DNA from: Chthonomonas sp. UBA2362
Lineage (GTDB): Bacteria; Armatimonadota; Fimbriimonadia; Fimbriimonadales; Fimbriimonadaceae
Assembly: GCA_002344135.1 (NCBI GenBank)
Contig: DDTO01000004.1
Location: 172,473-236,472, forward strand
Reading direction: 5' to 3'
Length of the DNA: 64,000 nt
The notes under the pieces are model-generated. The model did not search any database, was not told the origin of the DNA, and saw nothing but the letters and a program-made list of their open reading frames with translations. Below, in pieces: positions 9,451 to 19,000 of this stretch; the stretch's first letter is position 1; every line of letters begins with the position of its first letter. Position numbers and translations under genes: made by a program.

Positions 9451-10635
9451 CTACGCGAGCGGACGATCGAGGGTCACCGGTAACCCCGCGTGGCCGGAGC
9501 CGTGGCCGGGGGGCGGGGTTTCCAGAATGCCCTTCAAAGTCATGATCGCAATGAGCAGGATAATCGCCGTTCCGAGAACGATGATCCATTGGCGCCTCGC
9601 CGGATGCCTCGAAGGCGACCGATCGAGCCATGGTAGAAGAAGCATCCCGAGGCTGATTCCGCCGGGGATGACGAGCGTCGCCACGACCTCGTAGCCGGCA
9701 GGCATGATCTTGAGCAGTTCGTAAAGCCCGAGGAAGTACCACTCCGGCCGAGGCGCAAAGTCGGTGCCCGAAGGATCGGCCATCGCTTCCAGGGCCGGCG
9801 GAAAGGCGAGCGCGAGGTAGACGACGATGCCCATGCCCCCCAGCACGACCACCGCGTCCTTGAAAAGTTGCACCGGATAGAACGGCGTCGGTCGTCCCTT
9901 CTGTGGCAAAACCGGCCCTGCGATGTGGTGGCGCCTCACGAGGTAGAGATGCAGTCCGGTAAAGACCATCAGTAGGGCCGGGAGCAGCATGACGTGGCTG
10001 GCGTAAAACCGCGTCAGAGTCAAGGCTCCAACCTCTTCGCCGCCTCGGATGAGCAGCATGAGGGCGTGGCCGAGGACCGGGACGGTACCGGCGATTCGAG
10101 TGCCAACGACCGTCGCCCAGTAGGCTTTCTGATCCCACGGCAGGAGGTAGCCGGTGAATGAGAAGGCGAGGATCAGGTTAAAGATGATCACGCCGACGAC
10201 CCAAGTCAGTTCGCGGGGCTTCTTGTAAGAACCCCAGAAGAACACCCGCAAGATATGCAGCACCGTCACGATCACGATTACTGTCGAACCCCAGACGTGG
10301 AGCCCACGCACGAACGAGCCAAGAGTGACTTCTTCGGTGATGTGCTTGACACTGCGGTAGGCATCGGTCGGGCTCGGCGAGTAGTACATCGCAAGGGCGA
10401 ACCCGGTGACGAATTGGAAAACAAGGAGGGTGAGCAGAAGATTGCCGAGGGTCTGCCACCATCCGACCCCCGGCGGCATGGGCTCGTCGAGGTTCTTTCG
10501 GACGAAACCCCACCAGCCGAGCCGAAGGTCGAGCCAGTCACCCAGGCTCGGACGATCGCGCCTCAAGCGTTCTTCGGGCTTAGGTTCGGGAACGGGCCGG
10601 ACTGTAGGTTCCTCTGGGGTCAGGATGGTCGGCAT
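9451..10635 (-). CDS. Cytochrome b (b6/subunit-IV fused type) of a Rieske/cyt b quinol oxidase complex
   Basis: This 394-aa polytopic membrane protein has b-type cytochrome features. Helices B and D carry the usual haem histidines (G-L-H-V-W-G, V-L-H-I-L-R, V-L-G-H-A-L, A-S-H-V-M and G-L-H-L-Y). The Qo-site P-E-W-Y-F-L motif is present, followed by further C-terminal helices, so the b6 and subunit-IV parts are in one chain. It would oxidise menaquinol or ubiquinol together with the Rieske protein encoded one base upstream. A soluble N-terminal part of about 50 residues rich in Arg, Pro and Glu precedes helix A. It is the last gene of the operon 9451-15887. Confidence 0.92.
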   Translation of the reverse strand: MPTILTPEEPTVRPVPEPKPEERLRRDRPSLGDWLDLRLGWWGFVRKNLDEPMPPGVGWWQTLGNLLLTLLVFQFVTGFALAMYYSPSPTDAYRSVKHITEEVTLGSFVRGLHVWGSTVIVIVTVLHILRVFFWGSYKKPRELTWVVGVIIFNLILAFSFTGYLLPWDQKAYWATVVGTRIAGTVPVLGHALMLLIRGGEEVGALTLTRFYASHVMLLPALLMVFTGLHLYLVRRHHIAGPVLPQKGRPTPFYPVQLFKDAVVVLGGMGIVVYLALAFPPALEAMADPSGTDFAPRPEWYFLGLYELLKIMPAGYEVVATLVIPGGISLGMLLLPWLDRSPSRHPARRQWIIVLGTAIILLIAIMTLKGILETPPPGHGSGHAGLPVTLDRPLA

Positions 10636-10636
10636 A

Positions 10637-11146
10637 TCACACCTTCTTTTGAATCCAAATGCGCCCGTCTTCGACCTTGACGGGGTACTCCTCCAAGGGT
10701 TTGGGCGGCGGGCCAGAGACGACCTTGCCGTCGGCGTTAAAGACTCCGCCGTGGCAGGGGCAGAAGTAGCGATCCTTGTCTCCCATCCACTTCACGCGGC
10801 AGCCGAGATGGGTGCAGGCGGGATCGAACGCCATGACGCGATCGGGCGTGCGATGGAGGAAGACGCTGTACTTCTGATCGGTTTCGGCGAATCCGTCACG
10901 AATCCGCAGGACGAACGACGCCTCCCGAGTTTGGCCAACAGGTAGCTCGGCCTCGTCGAGAACGGGTACCCACTCAGACTTCGCCTTGCGACGCAGTGGA
11001 GAGGCGACGTAACCGAGCACCGGGCCGACCACGACGCCGGCGACGACGAGATTGATTCCGGCGACGAGCCAGCCGAGGAGACGACGGCGCGTAGGCTTCA
11101 GCTGGCCATCGAGACTGGCATCGGCTTGATCGTGAGAGTTCTTCAT
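10637..11146 (-). CDS. Rieske [2Fe-2S] protein
   Basis: This 169-aa protein has a membrane-anchored Rieske fold. The N-terminus has a twin-arginine signal anchor (T-R-R-R-L-L-G-W, residues 19-26) followed by a hydrophobic helix, as in Tat-inserted Rieske proteins. Cluster motif 1 is C111-T-H113-L-G-C116 and motif 2 is C129-P-C131-H132-G-G; C111, H113, C129 and H132 are the expected ligands, and C116/C131 the disulfide. It ends one base before the cytochrome b gene starts, so the two form a bc-type quinol oxidation module. There is no c1 or cytochrome f gene; the haem c domain in the upstream fusion protein may take that place (inference). Confidence 0.93.
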   Translation of the reverse strand: MKNSHDQADASLDGQLKPTRRRLLGWLVAGINLVVAGVVVGPVLGYVASPLRRKAKSEWVPVLDEAELPVGQTREASFVLRIRDGFAETDQKYSVFLHRTPDRVMAFDPACTHLGCRVKWMGDKDRYFCPCHGGVFNADGKVVSGPPPKPLEEYPVKVEDGRIWIQKKV

Positions 11147-11153
11147 TTTCGTT

Positions 11154-13007
11154 TTAGGGGTAGTAACGGAGGACGACAGGCCCGGACGCCTCGGGGTCGA
11201 TACCGCTCATGAGGCTAACGGCGATCCGCTGCGACTTGTGATGTCGCCCTGGCCCCGGCTCGCGCTGATAGCCGAGGTCCTTGCCGTCAGCGACGATCGC
11301 TTCGGTGAGGTTGGTGACCGCCACCATTGTCGGCACGACCCAGACATGGGCGAAGCGGGTAAACGGAGCGGTACCCAGAAGCAGTAGAACGGCTGACAGG
11401 TGATACAGATAGATCGGCATGACCCAATCGTTCACCCCCGCGCGCTTTAGAGTGACCGTCAAAAAGCCACTAATCAGGGTGTGGAGGAAGAGGTTCATGA
11501 AGAGAAAGTCACGTCCCTGGGTCAGGCCGTTGTCGATGTAGGCATCGCGCCGATAGCGGTGCATCACGAAGAGCAGGCCTGTCAGCGCAGCCGCGCCCGA
11601 CAGAACCGGGAGGAGCTTCAACGGGCTAAAGAAGGGCATCTCGGCCCGCGTCGGATTGAAAATCTGCATGAGCACGTCGCCAAGGAGCAGGCCGCAGAAG
11701 CCGTAGAGCATCAGTCCATGCATGAGCCAGCGCACCTTGTTGGCCTTCCAAAGCGAGGCGACAAGAAACCCGTCGATGACCAAGGAGCGAATGAGGACAC
11801 CCGCCGACCGGAACAGCCCGAATCGCTTCATCGCTGGCCAGAGCTGTCGCGGCGCCGAAAGCTTGATCCAGTACAGCCAGACCTTGGTTCCGAAAACGAG
11901 GGCGAACAGGGTGACTACCGTGAAGAGAATCGAAACATTTCTCGTCGAGAGCATCTGGCCGACTTTGAAGGCGATCGGGATCTGGCTCGGATCCCACGGT
12001 TTAGCTTCGAGTTCCTGGTACACCTGGGTGATGCGGTCGTCCGACATCTCTGTCGCAGGAGTTGCCGGCATCATGCCCTTGCCCTTTCGGACGACGTCGA
12101 GAAACTCCGGATAGGTCAGCTTCGTTCGTGCAATCGGCGGACCCAACCCTCCCATCGCGGACATGCCGTGGCAGCCCATGCAGTTCGTCGAGGAGTAGAC
12201 GTCGACGTGGGGCTTGATCGGCTGCGCTCTGCCCAGGGCGACCAGACCAAAGATCAGCGCAAGGACGACCGAGACGAGCACCTTCGAACCGGGGCCTGGA
12301 TTTCGGCTGCGCTTGCCGGAGTCGAGCGGCTCTGCGCGCTCGGGAGCGGCTCGTCCGCCGAGTGTCGACGAAGCCTGCGCAGCCATGGGTCCCAGATAGC
12401 AGCCCGCCGGTCGTGTTCCAGCCTCGGGGAGCAGCGGGAAAGGTTCTCTTCCGGTTGCGACCCGCTCATCGCGAATGTAGGTCGCAATGGGGCTGTGTTC
12501 GTCGTCGAGGTCACCGAAGATGCGGGCGGTCGTTGGGCAGGCGACGACGCAAGCCGGGTCGAGCCCCTCATCGACGCGGTGAACGCAGTAGGTGCACTTT
12601 CGAGCGACTCCGGAGCGAAGACGTGGCTTGACGAAGTCCTTCTCGTAGCTTTCGTCCGCATTGAGATACCAGGACTCTTCGTCTTGCAAGAAGACGTTGC
12701 CGTAGGGGCATGCCGAGACGCAGGCCCCGGTTCCCCGGCAGCGGTCTTGATCGATCAGGACCACGCCGTCGGGGCGCCGGAAGATCGCCTTGTTCGGGCA
12801 GGCCTTGAGGCAAGCCGGGTTCTCGCAGTGGTAGCACAGCATCGGCAAGTACACCCGCTTGGTGTTCGGATACCGGCCTGCCTCGATGTTGAGGACCCGA
12901 GCGAAGAAGACATCCATAGGCGTGCCGTTCTCCTGCTTGCAGGCCAGCGTGCAGGCGTCGCACCCGATGCAGCGGGTGAGGTCGATGAGCATCGCTAATC
13001 TAGCCAC
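11154..13007 (-). CDS. NarH/DmsB-like ferredoxin fused to cytochrome c and a NarI/HdrE-like membrane domain
   Basis: One uninterrupted 617-aa frame joins three modules. Residues 1-210 form a four-cluster ferredoxin subunit with Cys sets 13/16/19/23, 58/61/66/70, 90/96/100 and 138/141/153/157. The third set has Thr93 where a Cys is usual, as in type-II beta subunits that hold a [3Fe-4S] cluster. A helix (about 243-259) leads to a single haem c site, C276-M-G-C279-H280, with a candidate distal Met near 312-313. From about 355 on there are several helices with histidines (H430, H509, H536, H554) suggesting a NarI/HdrE-like b-type cytochrome. It could carry electrons between the Mo subunit and the quinone or Rieske side. 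It overlaps the upstream small gene by 8 bases. Confidence 0.88.
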   Translation of the reverse strand: MARLAMLIDLTRCIGCDACTLACKQENGTPMDVFFARVLNIEAGRYPNTKRVYLPMLCYHCENPACLKACPNKAIFRRPDGVVLIDQDRCRGTGACVSACPYGNVFLQDEESWYLNADESYEKDFVKPRLRSGVARKCTYCVHRVDEGLDPACVVACPTTARIFGDLDDEHSPIATYIRDERVATGREPFPLLPEAGTRPAGCYLGPMAAQASSTLGGRAAPERAEPLDSGKRSRNPGPGSKVLVSVVLALIFGLVALGRAQPIKPHVDVYSSTNCMGCHGMSAMGGLGPPIARTKLTYPEFLDVVRKGKGMMPATPATEMSDDRITQVYQELEAKPWDPSQIPIAFKVGQMLSTRNVSILFTVVTLFALVFGTKVWLYWIKLSAPRQLWPAMKRFGLFRSAGVLIRSLVIDGFLVASLWKANKVRWLMHGLMLYGFCGLLLGDVLMQIFNPTRAEMPFFSPLKLLPVLSGAAALTGLLFVMHRYRRDAYIDNGLTQGRDFLFMNLFLHTLISGFLTVTLKRAGVNDWVMPIYLYHLSAVLLLLGTAPFTRFAHVWVVPTMVAVTNLTEAIVADGKDLGYQREPGPGRHHKSQRIAVSLMSGIDPEASGPVVLRYYP

Positions 13008-13449
13008 TATTCTTCTCCTCGCGAACGATCAAACTGGCAAGGGCGAACGCCGATAGGCCGGTAATGCCCAGCGGAGCGAGCACCGGAGGGGCCTGGTCTC
13101 TTCTGCTGGAGTTTCTGCTCTCATCGTCCTCATCGCCGCCATCCGCGCGGGCGACGAGGGCCGCCGGTAGGACCAGGTCGATGAAGGCTTCGGGTTTGCC
13201 CTCGCTGTGTAGGAGCGTTCCGTAACCTCCGATCAGGATGCCGAGCCCGAACAGGATTGCCGGTGGCATGGCTGGCTTGGGGGACCAGGCGATCAAGAAC
13301 GCCACGAGCCCAGCCAGAGCGCAATACACGACCGGAATCCAGGCTTGCCACTCTTCACCGAGCTTGTCCCGATGCAGGTAGCGCACTTCGACCAAGGTCA
13401 ACAAGAATCCCCCGGAGGCGATTAGAAGTATCCAGCGAGCGAGCTTCAT
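13000..13449 (-). CDS. Small polytopic membrane protein of the molybdoenzyme operon, unknown function
   Basis: This 149-aa protein has three or four hydrophobic helices (about 4-22, 34-52, 59-75 and 125-142) and an acidic/charged linker (D-G-G-D-E-D-D-E) near 106-112. I do not recognise a family. It is translationally coupled on both sides: its ATG overlaps the Mo subunit stop (ATGA at 13446-13449), and its end overlaps the ferredoxin fusion by 8 bases. That position argues for a structural or assembly subunit of the complex. A longer upstream reading of the same frame runs inside the Mo subunit gene and is rejected. Confidence 0.8.
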   Translation of the reverse strand: MKLARWILLIASGGFLLTLVEVRYLHRDKLGEEWQAWIPVVYCALAGLVAFLIAWSPKPAMPPAILFGLGILIGGYGTLLHSEGKPEAFIDLVLPAALVARADGGDEDDESRNSSRRDQAPPVLAPLGITGLSAFALASLIVREEKNSG

Positions 13450-15887
13450 CCGACCCTCCGAATATCGACACGGGTGTCCTTCCAATGCTGTCCCGGTGCA
13501 TACACCGCCGGCAGATAGTAGTTCTCGTGGGTTGGTTTGATCTTCTGGTGGGTGTGTACGCTGTGGTAGAAACCGCCGGCAAGGTACCGATGCCACCAGC
13601 CGTGGTCTGTGCACAGGACTCCCGGCTTGATCGACTCCGTGATCAGTGCCCAGAGCCGATAAGAGCCGTATTGGTTGAAGATTTCAACCTCGTCGCCGTC
13701 GTGAATCCCGCGCAGTGCCGCGTCGATCGGGTGAATCTCGACGACCGGCTTGCGATTCAGATTCAAGAGCAATGGGTTGTTCGAGTGGGTCGAGTGCACA
13801 CGCCATTTGCTATGGGGAGTTACGATGCAAAGGGGAAGGTCTTGGTCTTCGACCGGCAGATGGCTAAAGGCGGGCTTGTAGACCGGCACCTGCTCGCCAA
13901 GTTTTGCGAAGACGTCTTCTTCCTTGTAAAACTCCATCCGTCCGGTCTTGAGGAACTCGCGCTGTGCGCCCTCTGGGAAGGGATATGCCCTCGGCGGAAA
14001 GAGCTTGAGATCGTGGAATTGCTCGTCGCAGCCGACTTCCGGATCGTGAACGTCTAGTCGAACTGGCCCGGCCTTCAGCTGGTCGAGGGTGATTTCCGCT
14101 ACCTCTTTGCCACCCCCGGCGAGCATCGCCTCGATAGCGTCCCACTCCGTGCAATCGAAGTACGGTAGCAGGGAGGGGTCGACGCGGCGCACCAACTCAC
14201 GCACGATCCACATCTCGGTCCGCGAGTTGTACTGGGGCCGAACGACTTCGTTTTGAATTTGGAGATACGGGTGGCAGGAAGTGCCGACCAGTTCGACCTT
14301 CTCCCAAAAGGTCGGGCAGGGAAGCACGACGTCGGCGTACTCGCACGTGGGCGACATCGAGAAATCGAGCACGACGAAGAGGTCCAAGGCGTCGATCGAG
14401 CGCTTCATGGGTTCCGACCACTCGGTCACGAGCGGATTGCCGTGGGAGACGAAGAGGGCCTTGACCCCATCCTTCGGGTACTTGATCTTCGGGTTGATCG
14501 TCTCCGTAGGTTTCCCGAGAACGAAGTAGTGCATGGGAAGGGGCTTGGGTCGCCGACCTTCTGGGAACCACCACGGGCTGACGTCGAGCCGGAAGTGATG
14601 CTGACCCGAATAGATAGAGACCGACTCGCCGGGCTTGCCATGGGCGCCAGCGAGCGCGGAGAAGAGCAAGATCGCCCGGATCGTCAGATCCCCATGAAGT
14701 CTGTGATTGAGACCCATGCCGATGATGATCGAGCTCGGCCGTACAGTGGCAAACCGCCGAGCCATATCGCGGATGGCGTCGGCAGGTACGTCGGTAATGG
14801 GCGCCACATTTTCGGGCCGATACTCATCGCGCGAGATCACGTCTTCGAGCAACTGGAAGACCGGGGTGATCTCGACCTCGGCTCCGTCGATCGTTACTCG
14901 CCGGGTTCCTCGAAACGCAGGGCGAAGGCCATCGGGAAGCGCCAGCGTGTCCATCGGCAGCTTGAAGAACCCGTTCGTCGCCTCGTCCCAGACGACGAAC
15001 TCGTCTTCACTCCCAAGGTCCAGGGCCGAGGCCCGGAGGCGCTGGCCGTTGTCGCTGCGGATAAGGGTCGCGCAGTCGGTGAAGGTCCTGAGAAACTCCC
15101 AATCGACGAGGTCCTCGTCGATGAGGACCTGGCACATGCTCAGGGCGAGGGCGCAGTCGGTTCCCGGATTGATCGGCACCCAGACGTCAGCGCCCTTCGC
15201 GGTCTGGCTGCACCGAGGATCGATGCAGTAGATCTTGCAGTCGTTCTGCTGCTTGGCATATTGGGTGAGGAACTTCGCGTCTGGGATGCGGGTCTGGAAG
15301 ACATTGCTCGACCACAAGAACGCAGTCTTGGCGTATGACCAACTCTTCGTCTCGCACTCCACACAGTCGATGCCGACGGTGTGGGTAAAGCCCATCGAGA
15401 TGTCGCCGTTGAAATCGTAGGCGGTCGCGAAGGACATTCCAAGCAGAGCCGCCATTCGAACCTGTGCGCCCTTTTGGACGTATCCGGTCCCGACGACCTG
15501 GTTGAAGAGAAGCATGTGGTCGGCGCCATGGTCGCGAATGATCCGCTTCATGTGCTCGGCGATCACGTCGAGGGCTTCGTCCCAAGTGGCCTCCTTCCAT
15601 TTTCCCTCCCCGCGCTCGCCCACTCGGATAAGTGGGGACTTGATCCGATCGGGGCCATAGATGAGGTGTGTCATCGACATGCCGCGCAGGCAACCCCGCG
15701 GGTTGTATTCGGCGCAGGGGTAGTCGGCCGCCGGTTTGAGATCGACGATGACGTCGTCGACTACGGTCGCCAGCCAACCGCACGCTCCCGTGCAGTTCGG
15801 GCTATCCGTCGTGCGGACCACGCGCTTGTTCTGAGGCTCGCTTGCCAGAGCGGGGAACCGGCCAGGTACGGGTTTGGTCGTCGCCAT
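13446..15887 (-). CDS. Molybdopterin oxidoreductase catalytic subunit, NarG-like (type II DMSO reductase family)
   Basis: This 813-aa protein carries the type-II DMSO reductase signatures: N-C-T-G-A-C-G-W, N-P-R-G-C-L-R-G, R-V-G-E-R-G-E-G-K-W and Y-D-F-N-G-D. D162 in the last motif aligns with the Asp that ligates Mo in NarG. The N-terminal Fe-S site has C32, C36 and C66, with D28 where NarG has His. No Tat signal is present, so the subunit should be cytoplasmic. The C-terminal molybdopterin-binding domain (T-P-H-S-K-W-R-V-H-S-T) is intact. The substrate is unknown; nitrate is possible, but no narJ or narK is nearby. It is the first gene of a five-gene operon with AAGGAG before the ATG. At 813 aa it is much shorter than NarG (about 1,200 aa). 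Confidence 0.9.
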   Translation of the reverse strand: MATTKPVPGRFPALASEPQNKRVVRTTDSPNCTGACGWLATVVDDVIVDLKPAADYPCAEYNPRGCLRGMSMTHLIYGPDRIKSPLIRVGERGEGKWKEATWDEALDVIAEHMKRIIRDHGADHMLLFNQVVGTGYVQKGAQVRMAALLGMSFATAYDFNGDISMGFTHTVGIDCVECETKSWSYAKTAFLWSSNVFQTRIPDAKFLTQYAKQQNDCKIYCIDPRCSQTAKGADVWVPINPGTDCALALSMCQVLIDEDLVDWEFLRTFTDCATLIRSDNGQRLRASALDLGSEDEFVVWDEATNGFFKLPMDTLALPDGLRPAFRGTRRVTIDGAEVEITPVFQLLEDVISRDEYRPENVAPITDVPADAIRDMARRFATVRPSSIIIGMGLNHRLHGDLTIRAILLFSALAGAHGKPGESVSIYSGQHHFRLDVSPWWFPEGRRPKPLPMHYFVLGKPTETINPKIKYPKDGVKALFVSHGNPLVTEWSEPMKRSIDALDLFVVLDFSMSPTCEYADVVLPCPTFWEKVELVGTSCHPYLQIQNEVVRPQYNSRTEMWIVRELVRRVDPSLLPYFDCTEWDAIEAMLAGGGKEVAEITLDQLKAGPVRLDVHDPEVGCDEQFHDLKLFPPRAYPFPEGAQREFLKTGRMEFYKEEDVFAKLGEQVPVYKPAFSHLPVEDQDLPLCIVTPHSKWRVHSTHSNNPLLLNLNRKPVVEIHPIDAALRGIHDGDEVEIFNQYGSYRLWALITESIKPGVLCTDHGWWHRYLAGGFYHSVHTHQKIKPTHENYYLPAVYAPGQHWKDTRVDIRRVG

Positions 15888-15998
15888 GAGTCTCCTTCCC
15901 GGCGAGTCTGCCGATTCGATTGGCGGCTGCCGGCTTAGCTACATTCTCAGGCGGTCCAGTTTCAGGCGCTATGACCTCTGTCATACGACACGAAATGA

Positions 15999-16028
15999 GA
16001 CCTGGCAACCCCCATAGGTTGCCAGGTC
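15999..16028 (-). terminator. Hairpin downstream of the second SBBP gene, terminator candidate
   Basis: A perfect 12-bp inverted repeat (GACCTGGCAACC / GGTTGCCAGGTC) with a 6-base loop lies 23 bases past the end of the 16052-19087 gene. On the minus strand it is followed only by a weak T run (ATTTCG), so it may be a terminator or an mRNA 3'-end stabiliser. It also separates that gene from the Mo operon promoter. Confidence 0.6.
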
Positions 16029-16051
16029 TCGGGCCGGACGCCGAGAAGTTG

Positions 16052-19000
16052 TCAGCGACGGATGTTGAAGGACACCATCCGCGAAGAGGATCCGATGGAC
16101 GCTGTCAGCTGCGCCCACTGTAGCGCCGGGGGTCGCGTGGTCCTTACGGCGACCACCGCGTAGTTTCGACCCGAAGGAATGAGGACCCTGGCCGGGACCG
16201 TCGCATAGGGGTTGTTGGAGACGACGTCGACATACAACCCCCCCGTGGGAGCCGTGATGGACAGCCGAATGGTCGCCTGAAGAGACGAGCCACCGGTTAC
16301 GAAATTCGCGTTTAGGGTGAAGCTAGTGATTGACACGGTCACGAAACGGACATCCACGAACCGCGAGAGTCCGCCGTGCCGGACGGTTACGCGTGCAGCG
16401 CCGCTGGCGGCCAAGTCGCTGGGAGCCTGGAAGTTCGCTGAAGACGATCCGGCCGGGATCGTAATGCTCTCGGGTGGCGTGATCTTGTTCGGTTCCGACG
16501 ACTCGATCGTGACCATGGCTCCGCCTTCTGGCGCCTTACCGGTCAGAGTAACGGTACCGGTCGCCGAGCTTCCCGCCACCACCGTGGTCGGATTGAGGCT
16601 GAAGGCGCTGAGCGAGGCAGGCAGAAGCGTCAGGTTGGCGGTCTTCGGTGTGCCGCCCGCCTGAGCCGTGAGAAGGACCGGGGTGTCAGCCGCTACTCCG
16701 TTCGTGGAGATCATGAACGTCGCGGCCAGCTGCCCGGCGGGGACCGTTACGGATGTCGGAACCGTGGCCGCCGGTTTATCCGACGAGAGGGAGACGATGA
16801 GACCACCTGCTGGGGCAGCCATAAAGAGTCGGACGGTGCCGGTCGCGTTGTTTCCGCCGACGATCGAGACCACGTTTACCGTGAGGCTAGTCAGCATTTC
16901 GGCACGCACCGTCATGTTTGCATTTCGGACTGTGCCGGCAACGCTCGCCGTGATCGCGACCGTGGCATCCGATTGAATCGCGCCGGTCTGGATCGGGAAG
17001 TCGATGAACGTCCTCGTCGCTGGGACGATGACGGTCGCCGGGACCGATGCCGCGGAGGGATTCGACGATTGGACCGCGATCGTGGCGCCGCCAGTCGGCG
17101 CCGCGTAATTGAGTGTGACTCGACCGACGACTTGGGAGTTCTTCGGAGCGTCCGATGGAACGGTGATCGACTTGAGCATCGGACGCCGGACCGAAAGTGT
17201 TGCGGTCCGACTCGTTCCGGAGTTTGCTGCCGTGATGATCACACTGATATCAGCGGACACTTCATTCGTCGCAACCGCAAACTGGGCGCTCGTCTGCCCT
17301 TCGGGAACGATGACCTGGGTCGGCAAGGAAACGCTCGCGTGGTTATCGGACAGGGATACCGTGAAGCCTCCGCTCGGCGCTGGACCGCTCAAGATGACCG
17401 TCCCCGTTGCTTCGTTGCCTCCGACGATCGATGTCGGAGCGACTGACACCGCCGAGAGCAGCTGCGGGCGAACTTCCAAGGTGCTGACCGCGTTGGTCCC
17501 TGCGTTCGTGGCGGTGATCGTCACTTGGGTGTCCGATGAGACGCTTCTCGTCGTGATGCCGAAGTTGGCGCTGGTGCGGCCGCCCAAGACGTTTACCGAA
17601 GTAGGGACGGTCGCGACATTCGTGTTCGAACTTCTTAGGGTGATAGCGAGGCCCGTGCTCGGCGCTGGGCTTGCAAGGGTGACCGTTCCCACCGCGGAGC
17701 GCCCTCCGATGACAAAGGTCGGCGAGATGTCGAGTGAGAATGCTTCGTTCTGCTGATATCGGATTGCGAAGACGTCGTCGGAAAACCCAACTTCATCGAG
17801 GGTCGAGCCGACCACAGAAATGGCGCCAACCGCGTTGAGGGCCACGCCGGCCGGAAGCGCAAGGCCCGTGCCCGAGGGGCTGTGCCGCTGCACCCAATCT
17901 TCGTTGCCTCCAGGACTGAGCCGTATCAGGACGCTGTCCGCTCGACTGAACTCGCGGTCCGAGGTGGAGTATCCGACGATAAACGAGTTGCCGTTGGTGT
18001 CGAGCGTCAGCGCCGTAGGGACGTCGATCGCGAGGTCCGGACCATCGTACGTATAGGTCCACTGGCGCAGGCCCGCGGACGAGTACTTGGCCACGCCGAA
18101 GTCGTAAACGTAGGCGTCGCGGTTGGCGTCCTGGTATCCGCAGACGATCACATTGCCTGCTCCGTCTAGGGCCACCGCAGTCGGGCTCACATCCCAAGAA
18201 CCCGCAGGCTCCAGCGAGGCCCACTGCTGTGCGCCGTTGGTGTTCCACTTGACGGTTGCCCAGAACCACTGCGAGAAGCCTGCGACCACCACGTTGCCGG
18301 GTCCGTCGACGGCGATGGCGACTCCCTCGTCCCAGCCTCCGGGGCCGCTGTACTTGCGGTCCCAAACACGGGTGCCGGTAGGGCTGAACTTCACGACGAG
18401 CATGTCGTAGTCGGTCGCCGCACTGTAAGCCGATCCCGTCACGTAAACGTTGCCCACGGTATCGACGCTGATGGCCGAGGCCGACTCGTTGGCACCACCG
18501 GTCGAGAGATATCGGGAAGTCCACTGGAGAACGCCGCTCGTGTTGTACTTCAGCACGACGACGTCGGTAGGGTCCGAACTCGAAGGTGCGGTCGTCCCGG
18601 CGAGCAATACGTTTCCCGAGCCGTCGATCGCCATTCCGGCCAGAGAAGACCAGCCCCAGAAGCCATCCTGGAACCGCTGAACCCATTGGAGTCCGCCTCC
18701 CGGCGAGTACTTGAGCACCGCAATCGAGCCCGCGGAGTTGCCCGCCGCATAGACGTTGCCCGCGGAGTCGACGGCGATCGCCGTGCAGTTATCGTCATCG
18801 ACGGCCGTACCGGCGTATGTTGCCGACCAGATCATTCCGCCGTTCGGTCCGTACTTGGCGATCCACATGTCCCCGTCGTTGCCGAGGAAGGTCTGGCCGC
18901 CGACGTAGAGGTTCCCGGCAGCGTCCGTCGCCACGGCATTGGCCGAATCTTGCAAGCCAGCGGGACCGTCGTAGCGCAACTGCCAAGCCGGTGAGACCTG

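Noticed and set aside
13844..15338. Plus-strand frames inside the molybdoenzyme gene
   Set aside because: Shadows of a strongly conserved minus-strand gene; no ribosome site or domain.
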